From JBEIFW01 sp044370695 (GTDB taxonomy: Bacteria > Actinomycetota > Acidimicrobiia > Acidimicrobiales > Ilumatobacteraceae), in the NCBI GenBank assembly GCA_044370695.1, contig JBILVB010000001.1:1-64000 (forward strand): a stretch of 64,000 nt of DNA, written 5' to 3'. This document shows, one piece after another, positions 33,139 through 42,192 of this stretch. Numbering within the stretch: position 1 is the first letter of the stretch; each line of letters begins with the position of its first letter. The notes beneath the pieces are model-generated. The model saw only the letters and a list, made by a program, of their open reading frames with translations. It was not told the origin of the DNA and ran no database searches. The position numbers and the translations under genes are program-made.

Positions 33139-34023
33139 CTACTGAGGCTCCTGGCGGATGCGCCGGTACCGGGGCGCGCGCCCCGTGGTGCCGTAGGCCA
33201 TGCCGGCGAGCTTGTCGTTGAGGCCCTTGAACATGTGGCTGTACTGGGTGATGCGAGGACCGGCGGCGAGCAGCCCGCCGTCGACGACGATGTCCTGGCC
33301 GGTGACGAACACCGAGTCGTCACCGGCCAGCCACAGCGCCGCTCCGGCGATGTGCTCGGGCAGGCCGCGGTCGGGCCACGGCTGCAGTTCGGCGCGCCAG
33401 TCGTCGGCCCGGGCCTCGTCGCCCATGTGCATCAACGGGGTGTAGATCACCCCCGGGCAGATGGCGTTCACCCGGATCCGGAACGGTGCGAGCTCGAGGG
33501 CGGCGGCCTGCGACAGGCGTGACACGGCGGCCTTGGCCGCCGAGTAGGGCGTCGCCCCGCCGCCGGCGTTGATCCCGGCGATCGAGGCGGTGTTGATGAT
33601 CGACCCGCCCCGGCCGGCGTCGATCATCACCTTGGCCGCGTGCTTGATCCCGAGGAACACCGAACGGACGTCGACCGCGAACGTCTCGTCCCACGCGTCG
33701 ACGTCGATCTCGGTGATCGCCCCGAACGCCCCGCCGATCCCGGCGTTGTTGAACATCACGTCGAGCCGGCCGAACGCCTCGACGGCCAGGCTCACGAGCG
33801 CAGCGACGTCGTCCTCCACGGCGACGTCGGTGCGGGAGAACCGCACGCGCTCGTGCTGGCCGCGGGCCCGGCAGGCCGCCAGGAGTTCGTCCCCCTTGGC
33901 GGTGTTGAGGTCGGCGACGACCACGCAGGCGCCCTCGGCCAAGAAGCGTTCGACGCTTCCGAGGCCCATGCCGCTCGCCCCACCGGTGATGACGGCGACC
34001 TTGCCGTCGAGCCGTCCGCTCAT
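33139..34023 (-). CDS. Short-chain dehydrogenase/reductase (SDR)
   Basis: A 294-residue classical SDR with TGGASGMGLGSVERF near residue 14, an aspartate after strand 2 (VADLNTAKG) that favours NAD(H), FNNAGIGG, and the catalytic Ser (INTASIAG), Tyr and Lys (YSAAKAA). VTGQDIVVDGGLL closes the fold. A C-terminal extension of about 40 residues (ITQYSHMFKGLND..) is unusual and may cap the active site. The substrate is unknown. It is read with the downstream acyltransferase gene and follows cysS by 69 bp. Confidence 0.9.
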   Translation of the reverse strand: MSGRLDGKVAVITGGASGMGLGSVERFLAEGACVVVADLNTAKGDELLAACRARGQHERVRFSRTDVAVEDDVAALVSLAVEAFGRLDVMFNNAGIGGAFGAITEIDVDAWDETFAVDVRSVFLGIKHAAKVMIDAGRGGSIINTASIAGINAGGGATPYSAAKAAVSRLSQAAALELAPFRIRVNAICPGVIYTPLMHMGDEARADDWRAELQPWPDRGLPEHIAGAALWLAGDDSVFVTGQDIVVDGGLLAAGPRITQYSHMFKGLNDKLAGMAYGTTGRAPRYRRIRQEPQ

Positions 34024-34092
34024 CGAGATTCCCTCCTCGCCGGTGCCCCCTGCGCCGGCACCCGCATCCTGGCCCGGCTCGGACGCCTGCGC

Positions 34093-35448
34093 CTACCGAC
34101 GGACCTTGGTGCCCTCGCGGGTGGTCTCGACCACCCAGCCGTCGGCCTGGAGTGCGGCCCGGAGCTCGTCGGCAGCGGCGAAATCCCTCGCCGCACGCGC
34201 AGCGTCGAGGGCGGCCGCCCGAGCCGCCACGTCGTCGGGAACGTCCGCAGCCGCCTTGAGCCGCAGGCCGACCGCGTCGCACGCGGCGCGCACGGCCGCC
34301 GCCAACGACCCCGCAACCGACGCCTCGCCGGCGTCGAGGGCCGCGTTGGCCCGGGTGACGGCGTCGAACACGACCGCCATCGCACCCGGGGTGTCGAGAT
34401 CGTCGTCCATGCGCGCCGCGAAGTCGGCGAGCACCGCAGCGTCGGGCGCGGCGCCGTCGGCGGGATGGCGGCGGGCCAGTCCGTCGAGCCGGCCGAGCGC
34501 CTTCACGGCGGCTTCGAGCACCTCGGCGCTCACGCCGACCGGTGAGCGGTAGTGCGACTGCAGCAGGACCATCCGGTACGCCCGGGCGTCGTAGACCTCC
34601 GTGAGGTCGAGGAGGTTCGCCACGTTCCCGAGCGACTTCGACATCTTCTCGCCCTCGGCGTCGACCACGAAGCCGTTGTGCATCCAATGGTTCGCGAACC
34701 GCTTGCCGAGTGCGACCGCCTGGGCCCGTTCGTTCTCGTGGTGGGGGAAGCGCAGGTCCATGCCCCCGCAGTGCAGATCGAAACCCTCCCCCAGCAGCTC
34801 CAGCGACATGACGACGCATTCGGAGTGCCAGCCGGGCCGGCCGGCGCCCCACGGCGAGGGCCACGAGGGCTCGCCGGGCTTCGACAGCTTCCACAGCGCG
34901 AAGTCCGCCGGGTGGCGCTTGGCCTCGGCGCCGAACACCTCCCGCTCCCCACCGCCGGCGAGCAGGTCCTCGAGCCGCTGGTGGGCGAGCAGCCCGTAGT
35001 CGTCCACCGTCTCCACCGACAGGTACACGCCGTCGGCCGTGGCATAGGCCCGGCCGGTATCGACGAGCCGACCGATCATGTCGACCATCTGGGTGACGTA
35101 GTCGGTGGCGTGGGGGACGTCGGTCGGGCGCTCCACGTCGAGGCGGGACATCGCCGTGAACCACACGTCCTCGCACCGGCGGGCGATGTCGCTCGGGTCG
35201 CGCCCCTCGCGCTGGGCCCGGTCGATGATCTTGTCGTCGATGTCGGTGATGTTCGACACCAGGCGCACCTCGAGGCCCTGCCATCGCAGGTAGCGACGCA
35301 GCACGTCGTAGACGAGCGTCGCCCGGCCGTGGCCGAGGTGTGGCGGACCGTAGACGGTCGGCCCGCACAGGTAGATGGTCACGACCCCCGGCTCGCGCAG
35401 GGCGAGCTCTCGAACCTGCTGGGTGGCGGAGTCGTAGAGCCGGATCAC
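34093..35448 (-). CDS. cysS: Cysteinyl-tRNA synthetase
   Basis: The 451-residue class I synthetase charges tRNA-Cys. LCGPTVYGPPHLGHGR contains a zinc cysteine (C28) and the HIGH-type motif HLGH (37-40). NITDIDDKII, the zinc-ligand region GWHSECVVMS, CGGMDLRFPHHENERAQ and the KMSKS loop (GEKMSKSLGN) follow in order. Length and C-terminal anticodon-binding helices fit CysS rather than the mycothiol ligase MshC, which is shorter and lacks this tail. A single essential copy would be expected. No T-box is visible upstream. Confidence 0.96.
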   Translation of the reverse strand: MIRLYDSATQQVRELALREPGVVTIYLCGPTVYGPPHLGHGRATLVYDVLRRYLRWQGLEVRLVSNITDIDDKIIDRAQREGRDPSDIARRCEDVWFTAMSRLDVERPTDVPHATDYVTQMVDMIGRLVDTGRAYATADGVYLSVETVDDYGLLAHQRLEDLLAGGGEREVFGAEAKRHPADFALWKLSKPGEPSWPSPWGAGRPGWHSECVVMSLELLGEGFDLHCGGMDLRFPHHENERAQAVALGKRFANHWMHNGFVVDAEGEKMSKSLGNVANLLDLTEVYDARAYRMVLLQSHYRSPVGVSAEVLEAAVKALGRLDGLARRHPADGAAPDAAVLADFAARMDDDLDTPGAMAVVFDAVTRANAALDAGEASVAGSLAAAVRAACDAVGLRLKAAADVPDDVAARAAALDAARAARDFAAADELRAALQADGWVVETTREGTKVRR

Positions 35449-35508
35449 GGGCGCCGAGCGTACCGGCCGCCCGCGATCCGGCTCCGTCGAGAATCGTCAG
35501 CAGCCGGC

Positions 35509-35934
35509 TCAGGCGGCGGGACGAGAGCCCTTCGACACCCAGTACTCGTTCAGCGCGGCCTGGACCTTCGTGTACCAGATGATGTTCCCGATGAGCGGCA
35601 GGAGGAACCACAGGCCGAGCAGGGGCTGGACCGGGCTCTGGCGACCGTCCCGCTGGTACATCTTGGCGATCTCCATCGGGATGAGGAACATCGTCACCGG
35701 CGCCACGAGCAGGGCGATGACCAGGTGCACCGCGCCGCCGAGGCCCTCGCCGGTGTGCTGCTTGAGATCCTCACCGGTGCGGAAGCTCCACACGATCGTC
35801 CAGATCCCGCAGGTGACGATCGCGAGGAGGATGTTCAGTCCGGACTTGTAGAAGATGCCGTCCAAGCTCGGCGGAACGGGGCCGGTGGCCGGACCGGTCG
35901 AAGCGACGGGGGGCGGTGGCGGTGCCTGACTCAT
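35509..35934 (-). CDS. DUF4234-type small membrane protein
   Basis: The 141-residue protein has a Pro-rich N-terminus and three likely membrane segments (ILLAIVTCGIWTIVWSF, VHLVIALLVAPVTMFLIP, LLGLWFLLPLIGNIIWY). ALNEYWVSKG lies at the C-terminus, the pattern of DUF4234 proteins, where a helix pair is followed by a short conserved N-x-Y-W. Function is unknown. It lies between the end of the ccm operon and cysS, with 22 bp to the former's last gene, and might be co-transcribed with it. Confidence 0.75.
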   Translation of the reverse strand: MSQAPPPPPVASTGPATGPVPPSLDGIFYKSGLNILLAIVTCGIWTIVWSFRTGEDLKQHTGEGLGGAVHLVIALLVAPVTMFLIPMEIAKMYQRDGRQSPVQPLLGLWFLLPLIGNIIWYTKVQAALNEYWVSKGSRPAA

Positions 35935-35956
35935 GCCCTCACCGTAGCGGCCCCCG

Positions 35957-37120
35957 TCAGCCTCCCAGGACGACGTTCAGGTCGGCGACCAGCGGGGCGA
36001 GCGAGGCCGACACCGCACCGGCGCGGCAGCGGGAGAACGCCTCCTTCGCGCCGGCGGCGTCCGCGCGCACGCTGATGCGGATGGAGGCCTTCAGGCAGGC
36101 CGCATTCGCGTAGTCGGGGCGCAGGGTGATCGCCCGGTCGACGAGCGACTCGGCCTTGTCGTACAGGTCCGGGGCTCTTGCTTGGAGCGCCACCCCGGCC
36201 ACGAGCCACCCGCGGAACGCGAGCGCCTCCACGTTGTCGGGTTGGCGGGCCAGCACCTTGTCGTAGGCGGTGATGGCGTCCTGCGCGTTGGGGGCCGACC
36301 GGGCCGAGCGCAACAGATCGGCCACCGCCGGGTCGCCGCCGTCGAGGCCCGTGTAGCCGATCGCTTCGTCGATCTGGGCGCCGAGGGTCTGCACCAGGCC
36401 GCTCACGACGTCGGGCGGGTCGGCGACCACGCAGTCGACGTAGGGCCCCCGAGCCCCAGCCGGGTCGTTGGCGTACCGGAACCGGACGATGGCGGTGAAG
36501 CACGCAGCGTCGGCGTAGCCGGGGTTCGCGACACGGGCCCGATCGAGGCCGTCGAGCGCCGTGGCGATCACGGGGGGAGACGGTGTTCCGGCAGCAGCGG
36601 CCGCCCGGATCGACAGCCACGCCCGGTACGTGAGCGCCTCCGGGTTGTCGGGCGAGGTCTGCAGCACCTCGTCGTAGAGCGCGAGCGCCCGGGCCGGATC
36701 GCTGCCCTGGAGCTGACGGGCGTTGGCCAGCCGGTTCGCGTTCGACTCACCGATCCCGCCCGAGATCGTCTCCGAGGGCAACCGGTTCCCGGCCGTGCGG
36801 GCCACCAGCAGGCCGGCGCCGGCGGCGAACACCGCCACGGCCGCCACGACCACCGTGGCCCGCAGGGCCCGACGGCGGGACGGCCGGGCCGGCGCGGCGG
36901 GCGCGCGACCCGACTCGATCCGGCGCAGGACCGCCGCCGCGCGAGCCGTGTAGTCGTCCTTCAGGGCGGCGTAGTCGACCTCGTCGACGTCGCCGGCCGC
37001 ATGTTCCCGTTCGAGGTCGGCGAGGGAGGCCAGCAGAAAATCGCGCTCGGCTTCGAGGTCGGCCTCGAGGCCGGCGGCGCGCTCGGCCCGGCGCTCGGCG
37101 CTCGGCCCGGCGTCGCTCAC
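35957..37120 (-). CDS. CcmI-like TPR protein of cytochrome c maturation
   Basis: The 387-residue protein begins with a CcmI/CcmH-C-type helical segment (LADLEREHAAGDVDEVDYAALKDDYTARAAAVLRR), then a membrane helix (about 85-103). Tetratricopeptide-like repeats follow on the outer side (QTSPDNPEALTYRAWLS, ARQPDNVEALAFRGWLV, two similar units). CcmI-type proteins hold apocytochrome c for the CcmF/H haem ligase. The GTG start overlaps the ccmH stop by four bases, making it the last gene of the ccm series. Shared by position and architecture; sequence similarity to proteobacterial CcmI is limited to the N-terminal region. Confidence 0.8.
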   Translation of the reverse strand: MSDAGPSAERRAERAAGLEADLEAERDFLLASLADLEREHAAGDVDEVDYAALKDDYTARAAAVLRRIESGRAPAAPARPSRRRALRATVVVAAVAVFAAGAGLLVARTAGNRLPSETISGGIGESNANRLANARQLQGSDPARALALYDEVLQTSPDNPEALTYRAWLSIRAAAAAGTPSPPVIATALDGLDRARVANPGYADAACFTAIVRFRYANDPAGARGPYVDCVVADPPDVVSGLVQTLGAQIDEAIGYTGLDGGDPAVADLLRSARSAPNAQDAITAYDKVLARQPDNVEALAFRGWLVAGVALQARAPDLYDKAESLVDRAITLRPDYANAACLKASIRISVRADAAGAKEAFSRCRAGAVSASLAPLVADLNVVLGG

Positions 37121-37593
37121 GCCTCCTGCTCCTCGAGCTCCCGATCGCGCTGGGCGGCGAGGGCGGCGGCCACCAGTGCACGATCCTCGGCACTCGCGGC
37201 GCCGGTGAGCCGGCGGGATCGGAACACCACGACGAGCCCGGCGAGCGCAGCGATCCCGGCGACGACCGGCAACGCCCACACGAGGCTGGCGAACCCTTCC
37301 GCCGGGGGAACGAACTGCGATCCCGGGAACGACCGCTCGATCGCGCCGCGGATCTCGGCGTCGGTTCGCCCGGCGGCGACCTGCCGGGCGATCTCGGCCT
37401 TGATCTGCAACGCCGACGTGGCCCGCGAGTCGTACACGCTCTCGGCCTCGCACGTCGGGCACTTGAGCGTGCGGGCGATCGCCTCGATCCGTTCGCGGCT
37501 GTCGGCCGGGCCCTCGTCGCGCACGACCGCCACCGCCAGCGCCGCGACGACGATCAGGACGAGCGCGAACCAGCCGAGCGCCCGGGACGTCAC
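37117..37593 (-). CDS. ccmH: Cytochrome c maturation protein CcmH
   Basis: The 158-residue protein has an N-terminal membrane anchor (7-24), the redox pair C45/C48 in LKCPTCEAESVYDS, then a three-helix bundle (SALQIKAEIARQVAAGRTDAEIRGAIERSFPG). A second membrane segment follows (about 100-122) with a cytosolic charged tail. CcmH reduces or holds the CxxCH cysteines of apocytochrome before haem attachment. The site reads CPTC where E. coli-type proteins have CxxC with different spacers. It overlaps ccmG upstream and the TPR gene downstream, each by four bases. Confidence 0.9.
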   Translation of the reverse strand: MTSRALGWFALVLIVVAALAVAVVRDEGPADSRERIEAIARTLKCPTCEAESVYDSRATSALQIKAEIARQVAAGRTDAEIRGAIERSFPGSQFVPPAEGFASLVWALPVVAGIAALAGLVVVFRSRRLTGAASAEDRALVAAALAAQRDRELEEQEA

Positions 37594-38186
37594 GCCCGGC
37601 TCCGCAGCGCGTTCGTCCGGGCGAGGAGCCCGTCGGCGGTCACGGTGGAGATGATCCGCTGCCGCACGATCCCGGCCGGATCGATGATCCAGGTCTCGGG
37701 CACCCGGGCGACGCCGAAATCGACGAACGCCTTGCCCGTCGGCTCGGCCACCACCGGCCACGACCCGCCGTTGTCGGCGAAGAACCGCCGGGTGTCCTCG
37801 AGCTCCTGGAAGTTGGACAACAGGCTCACCAGCTCGACCCGCCCGGTCGTCAACCGCGCCTGACTCGTTGCGAAGGCAACGAGTTCCGGATGCTCCTCCA
37901 CACACGGAACGCACGAGGGGGAGAAGAAGTTGAGCACCACCCAACTCCCCCGGCGGTCCGACAGCCGGAAGGTGCGGCCGTCCAGCGTCGGGCCCTCGAC
38001 GGTGGGCGCCGGCCGGCCGAGCAGCGGGGTGGCGGCGGCGTCCACCTCCTCGGCCTTCCCCGTGGCGAGCACCACCACGAGACCGGCGACGACGACCGCG
38101 ACGGCGAGCGAGATCCACGGGGCCACCCGGCGGCGGGGCGGGCCGTCGTAGACCACGGGCTCGTCGGGTGCGAGGTCGGCGCTCAC
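37590..38186 (-). CDS. ccmG: Thiol-disulfide oxidoreductase CcmG/DsbE
   Basis: The 198-residue protein has an N-terminal membrane anchor (about 22-41) and a thioredoxin fold outside the membrane, with active-site C92 and C95 in FFSPSCVPCVEEHP. A cis-proline loop is in ARVPETWIID. It would keep apocytochrome or CcmH cysteines reduced. Chain order and overlaps (GTGA with ccmF upstream, GTGA with ccmH downstream) place it in the maturation operon. The partner that reduces it (CcdA/DsbD) is not encoded in this window. Confidence 0.92.
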   Translation of the reverse strand: MSADLAPDEPVVYDGPPRRRVAPWISLAVAVVVAGLVVVLATGKAEEVDAAATPLLGRPAPTVEGPTLDGRTFRLSDRRGSWVVLNFFSPSCVPCVEEHPELVAFATSQARLTTGRVELVSLLSNFQELEDTRRFFADNGGSWPVVAEPTGKAFVDFGVARVPETWIIDPAGIVRQRIISTVTADGLLARTNALRSRA

Positions 38187-40150
38187 GACGGCACCTCGGC
38201 GAGCGACGGGACCGTGTCGGGCACCGGCGAGGAGGTGGGATCGGTCGGGCGCCGGCGGCGACGGCCCGGAAACGCCGCCAGCACCGTGCCCAACGCCATG
38301 ATCCCGCCGCCGACCCACAGCCACGACACGAGCGGGGTGACGAGCACCTTGATGACCGCCGTGCCGTCGGCACCAGGGCGCTGCTGGATGGTGACGTACA
38401 CGTTGCGAGTCAACGTCGGCTTGACCGACGGCTTCAGGATCCCGCTCGCCCCCGACGCCCGGAAGGTCTGCAGTGACGGTTCGCGCAGCTCGCCGTCGAC
38501 GCGGACCCGGGCCCGCAGCTCGGTCACCTGCTCGAGCGTCACGAGTTCACTGCCCTCGTAGAGCACGGTGTGCCCGTCGAACGTGCCCGACTGCCCGGGA
38601 CGCAATTCGAGCTCGGTCGAGGTCTCGTAAGCCTGCGCGGCCGCGAACGCGACGGCGATCACGATGACCCCGAGGTGCACGATCATCCCGCCGTTGGTGC
38701 GCCCGAGCAGGCCGCGCACCCCCTGGCGGCGCGTCGCCAGCACGAGCTGGCGGCCGGCCGCACCGGCGGCGAACCCGCCGAGCCCGAATGCTGCCACCGG
38801 CGCCCACCCCGTGGCCCCGAGCACGACGGCGATCACCACGGTGCCGGCACCGATCCACGCCGGCCACCACAGCCGTTGCGACAGCAGCTCCCCGGACGCC
38901 TTGCGCCACGGCAACACCGGCGCGATCGCCATGAGCGTCAACATCGCGAGTCCGAGCGGCATCGTCATCGTGTCGAAGAACGGCCTGCCGACACTCAGGC
39001 GCTCGTTGCGCAGCGCCTCGACCACCAGCGGGAACACGGTGCCGAGCAGCACCACGAAGGCGAACACGGCGAACAACACGTTGTTGGCGAGGAAGGCGCC
39101 TTCGCGCGACATGGCCGAGTCCATCGTGCCCGGGGAGCGCAACCGGTCGCCGCGCCAGGCGATGAGGCCGAGCGACACGGCCACCACCAGGCCGAAGAAG
39201 GTCAGGAACCACGGACCGATCTGGCCCTCGGCGAACGCATGGACCGAGTTGATGACACCCGAACGGGTGAGGAACGTGCCGAGGATCGTGAGCGAGAACG
39301 TGGCGCACAGCAACGACAGGTTCCACACCCGAAGCAGGCCGCGCCGTTCCTGGACCATGACGGAGTGGATGAACGCGGTGCCGGTGAGCCAGGGGAGCAG
39401 GCTCGCGTTCTCCACCGGGTCCCAGCCCCAGTACCCGCCCCAACCGGTCACCTCGTAGGCCCACCACGCACCGAGGATGATGCCGACGGTGAGGAAACCC
39501 CAGGCGAACAGCGTCCAGCGCCGGGTCTCGACCAGCCATCCCTCGCCGACCCGCCCGGTGACGAGCGCCGCGATCGCGAAGGCGAACGGGACCGTGAACC
39601 CGACGTACCCCAGATACAGGATCGGCGGATGGAACGCCATGAGCAGATGGTTCTGCAGCAACGGATTCGGGCCGGGCCCGTCGGCGGGAACCACGTCGAG
39701 GGTCCGGAACGGATTGGCCGGACCGAGCATGAGCAGGAAGAAGAACGCACACACGGCGAGCATCACGACCATCGCCCACGACACGAGCGCGTCGTCGGCG
39801 CGACGCCGGAACCGCACGGCGACCAGCGCCGTGTAGGCGGCCAGGATCAGCCCCCACAACAGGATCGAGCCTTCGAGGCTGGACCACAGGGCAGCCACGT
39901 TGAACAGCGCCGGGGTCCGGCTGGAGCCGACCTCGGCCACGTAGGCGAGCGAGAAGTCACGGGTGATGAGGGCCCGCTCCATGGCGCCGACCGCGAGCGC
40001 AGCACCGGCGAGCACGAGCCAGACGTAGACCCGGCCCGCCCGCACGAGGGCCGGTCGGCGGCGGCGGGCGGCGACCACGTAGTTGACCCCGCCGAGGACC
40101 GAGGCGCCGAAGGCGAGCGTGACCCCGGCGAGACCGAGCGCCGCGTTCAT
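38183..40150 (-). CDS. ccmF: Haem lyase subunit CcmF
   Basis: The 655-residue integral membrane protein has about 14-15 helices. It carries the Trp-rich haem-handling motif, WAYEVTGWGGYWGWDPVENASLLPWL, near residue 240, and conserved histidines in neighbouring loops (FHPPILYLGY, TGTAFIHSV). A large periplasmic domain precedes the last helix. CcmF, with CcmH, attaches haem from CcmE to apocytochrome c. The ATG at 40148-40150 overlaps the ccmE stop by four bases. Length agrees with System I CcmF proteins. Confidence 0.95.
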   Translation of the reverse strand: MNAALGLAGVTLAFGASVLGGVNYVVAARRRRPALVRAGRVYVWLVLAGAALAVGAMERALITRDFSLAYVAEVGSSRTPALFNVAALWSSLEGSILLWGLILAAYTALVAVRFRRRADDALVSWAMVVMLAVCAFFFLLMLGPANPFRTLDVVPADGPGPNPLLQNHLLMAFHPPILYLGYVGFTVPFAFAIAALVTGRVGEGWLVETRRWTLFAWGFLTVGIILGAWWAYEVTGWGGYWGWDPVENASLLPWLTGTAFIHSVMVQERRGLLRVWNLSLLCATFSLTILGTFLTRSGVINSVHAFAEGQIGPWFLTFFGLVVAVSLGLIAWRGDRLRSPGTMDSAMSREGAFLANNVLFAVFAFVVLLGTVFPLVVEALRNERLSVGRPFFDTMTMPLGLAMLTLMAIAPVLPWRKASGELLSQRLWWPAWIGAGTVVIAVVLGATGWAPVAAFGLGGFAAGAAGRQLVLATRRQGVRGLLGRTNGGMIVHLGVIVIAVAFAAAQAYETSTELELRPGQSGTFDGHTVLYEGSELVTLEQVTELRARVRVDGELREPSLQTFRASGASGILKPSVKPTLTRNVYVTIQQRPGADGTAVIKVLVTPLVSWLWVGGGIMALGTVLAAFPGRRRRRPTDPTSSPVPDTVPSLAEVPS

Positions 40151-40605
40151 GAGGCGCTACTGCTGTAGTCCTTGGTGCGATCGGAGTGATCGGCCCGGTA
40201 CTGCTCGGTGTGCTTCACGAGGATGTTCGTGCCGGCGAAGGAGCCGTCGGGCTCCTGGCGCCCCTCGATCACCACCGGGATGCCCTCCCGGAAGATGCCG
40301 CCGGGCCGGCCGGCGTACGTGACCGGAATGCTGACCCGGCCGTACTCGACGGCGAAGCGCAGCGGCGTGCCCTCCTGCACCGAGCCGGTCACCACCGTGC
40401 CCTGGAGTCGGAAACGCTTGTCCCCGGAGCACTCCGAGCGAACGCCGACCTCGTCGGCGTTGCAGAAGTACATCGTGGCCGCCGAGAGGTTGGCGAACAC
40501 GAGCACCGCACCACCCCCGAGGGCGACCGACAGCACGGCGCCGGGCAGCAGGCCGCGCCGGCGCTTCCGGGCGGCGGTCTCGACCGGGCGAGGGGTCAGG
40601 TCCAC
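40147..40605 (-). CDS. ccmE: Haem chaperone CcmE
   Basis: The 152-residue protein has a basic N-terminus, a membrane anchor (about 19-39) and an outer OB-fold beta-barrel (FRLQGTVVTGSV, VTYAGRPGGIFREGIPVVIEG). The covalent haem-binding site H132 with Y136 (KHTEQY, HxxxY) is present; the histidine form is kept, unlike the CxxxY variants known in some other phyla. The GTG start lies inside the end of ccmD (10-bp overlap), and the gene overlaps ccmF by four bases. Confidence 0.92.
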   Translation of the reverse strand: MDLTPRPVETAARKRRRGLLPGAVLSVALGGGAVLVFANLSAATMYFCNADEVGVRSECSGDKRFRLQGTVVTGSVQEGTPLRFAVEYGRVSIPVTYAGRPGGIFREGIPVVIEGRQEPDGSFAGTNILVKHTEQYRADHSDRTKDYSSSAS

Positions 40606-40748
40606 GGCTTGTCCTCGTCGGGCAGTTGGCGGGCCAGCACCCGACCCCGGCGCACGACGCGCAGGGCGAACAACGCCATTCCACCGAGGACCAGCGAGTA
40701 CCCGAGCACGACGGTGCCGACGTAGCCGCTGATCACGGCGGCCGTCAC
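40596..40748 (-). CDS. ccmD: Small CcmD-like membrane protein (50 residues)
   Basis: A 50-residue minus-strand gene, short enough to be missed by length cut-offs. GTG 40746-40748 overlaps the ccmC stop as GTGA, and the stop at 40596-40598 runs 10 bp into ccmE. The product has one membrane helix (about 5-30, GYVGTVVLGYSLVLGGMALF) followed by a basic stretch (RVVRRGRVLARQLP) and a charged tail, the size and topology of CcmD. CcmD releases haem-loaded CcmE from the CcmABC transporter. Position between ccmC and ccmE is exactly that of ccmD in System I operons. Confidence 0.85.
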   Translation of the reverse strand: MTAAVISGYVGTVVLGYSLVLGGMALFALRVVRRGRVLARQLPDEDKPWT

Positions 40749-41512
40749 GAGCCCACCGCCGCCGTGCCCACCGGCTCACCGCGCCGCTCGGCCAGTGCCT
40801 GTTCGAGCCCGTCGGCTTCGAGGCGGGCTTCCATCATCGCCACGCGGTTGCGGTGTACGAGCAGCCACACGTAGACGAGGGTGAACGCCACGACGCCGAC
40901 GAACACGCTGAACAGCATCACGCCGTCGATCTGCGGATCGAGGTCCTTGCGCAGGATGGTCGGCGACTGGTGCAGCGTGCGGAACCACTCCACGCTCTGG
41001 TGCACGAGCGGCACGTCGAGGAAGGCGATGATGCCGGCGACGGCAGCCCGCTTGGCCCGCACGTGCGGCGCCGCCGGGAGACGCCGCAGCGCGACGTACC
41101 CGACGAAGAGCAGGAACAGCAGCGCCGTGGTGACGAGGCGGGCATCGCCCCAGTCCCAGACGTGCCCCCAGGTGACCTGCCCCCAGGTCATCCCCGTGAC
41201 CAGCGCGAGCCCGGTGAACAGCAGTCCGATCTCGGCCGAGCAACCGGCCACCCGGTCCCAGGCGAGCGACCGGGTGCGCTTCCAGAGGTACATCAGCGAG
41301 CAGAAGGCCGTGACGCCGAAGGACAGGTAGGCGAGCCACGCCGAGGGCACGTGGACGTACATGAGCCGGACGCTGTCGCCTTGGACCTCGTCGGCCGGCG
41401 AGAGCAGGAACCCGAACACCACCAGCCACGCCAGGCCGACGAGGGCGAGTACCCCGAGGATGCGGGAGCCCCGTGTTCCGGTGCCCGGTCGAGTCGTCGT
41501 TCCTGCTGTCAT
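40745..41512 (-). CDS. ccmC: Haem-handling membrane protein CcmC
   Basis: The 255-residue integral membrane protein has six helices and the Trp-rich loop TGMTWGQVTWGHVWDWGDARL near residue 110. It has histidines in outer loops (YVHVPSAW, PLVHQSVEWFRTLHQ), all typical of CcmC. It docks haem and loads it on CcmE. ATG 41510-41512 overlaps the ccmB stop (ATGA), with AGGAGAC upstream as ribosome site. The C-terminal cytosolic tail is longer than in E. coli CcmC. Confidence 0.95.
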   Translation of the reverse strand: MTAGTTTRPGTGTRGSRILGVLALVGLAWLVVFGFLLSPADEVQGDSVRLMYVHVPSAWLAYLSFGVTAFCSLMYLWKRTRSLAWDRVAGCSAEIGLLFTGLALVTGMTWGQVTWGHVWDWGDARLVTTALLFLLFVGYVALRRLPAAPHVRAKRAAVAGIIAFLDVPLVHQSVEWFRTLHQSPTILRKDLDPQIDGVMLFSVFVGVVAFTLVYVWLLVHRNRVAMMEARLEADGLEQALAERRGEPVGTAAVGS

Positions 41513-42192
41513 GTCTCCTCCAGGAGCGGACCGAAGGCCAACAGCCCCAGCGCCGTGTACGCCAGGGTGAAGACCGCAAGCAGACCCACCCAGGGCCACG
41601 CATCCGTCAGTTCCGCCCTGATACCGAGGCTGGCCTCGACCGCACGAGTGGCCGCGATCAGCACCGGCATCACCACCGGGAGCACCAGGATCGGGAGCAA
41701 GGTGTCCCGAACCCGGATTCCGGCGGCCAAGGCTCCGTAGAGCGTACCGACCGCCGCCAGCCCGGTCGTAGCCACCACCCCGGTCGTGACCAACACCACC
41801 CAACCACCGACGCCCGGCGCGTCGGGGCCGTAGAACAACGCGACCCCGATACCGAGCAGCGCGCCGAGGGTCAGCAGCTGTGCGGCCAGGGCCGCAGCCT
41901 TTCCCAGGAACACCCCGGACGGCTCCAGGCCGGACAGGCGCAGTGCGTCGAGGGCACCGTCGGCCGTCTCGGGCCCGAAGGCCCGCTGCACACCGAGCAG
42001 CAACGACAGCAGCATGGCGACCCAGGCCAGTCCGGGGGTGACGTCCCGCAGCGTGCTGCGATTGCCGTCGAGGGCGAACGCGAACACGACGAGCACGGCC
42101 ATGGCGAAGGGCAGCACCTGGACCATGCCGACCTTCGATCGCCACTCGATGCGCAGGTCCTTGCCGGCCACGAGCAGCGCCGTCCTCAGCAC
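41509..42192 (-). CDS. ccmB: Haem-exporter ABC permease CcmB
   Basis: The 227-residue membrane protein has six helices and the family opening VAGKDLRIEWRSK, with ETADGALDALRLSGLEPSGVFLGKA as the cytosolic coupling region. It forms with CcmA the ABC unit that drives release of haem-loaded CcmE. The GTG start at 42190-42192 lies within the last codons of ccmA (7-bp overlap), so the two are translated as a unit. Confidence 0.93.
   Translation of the reverse strand: MLRTALLVAGKDLRIEWRSKVGMVQVLPFAMAVLVVFAFALDGNRSTLRDVTPGLAWVAMLLSLLLGVQRAFGPETADGALDALRLSGLEPSGVFLGKAAALAAQLLTLGALLGIGVALFYGPDAPGVGGWVVLVTTGVVATTGLAAVGTLYGALAAGIRVRDTLLPILVLPVVMPVLIAATRAVEASLGIRAELTDAWPWVGLLAVFTLAYTALGLLAFGPLLEET

Noticed and set aside
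34020..35448. MshC (mycothiol ligase) as an alternative for the cysS gene
   Set aside because: The anticodon-binding C-terminal region and overall 451-residue length fit CysS, and the N-terminus lacks the MshC-type opening.
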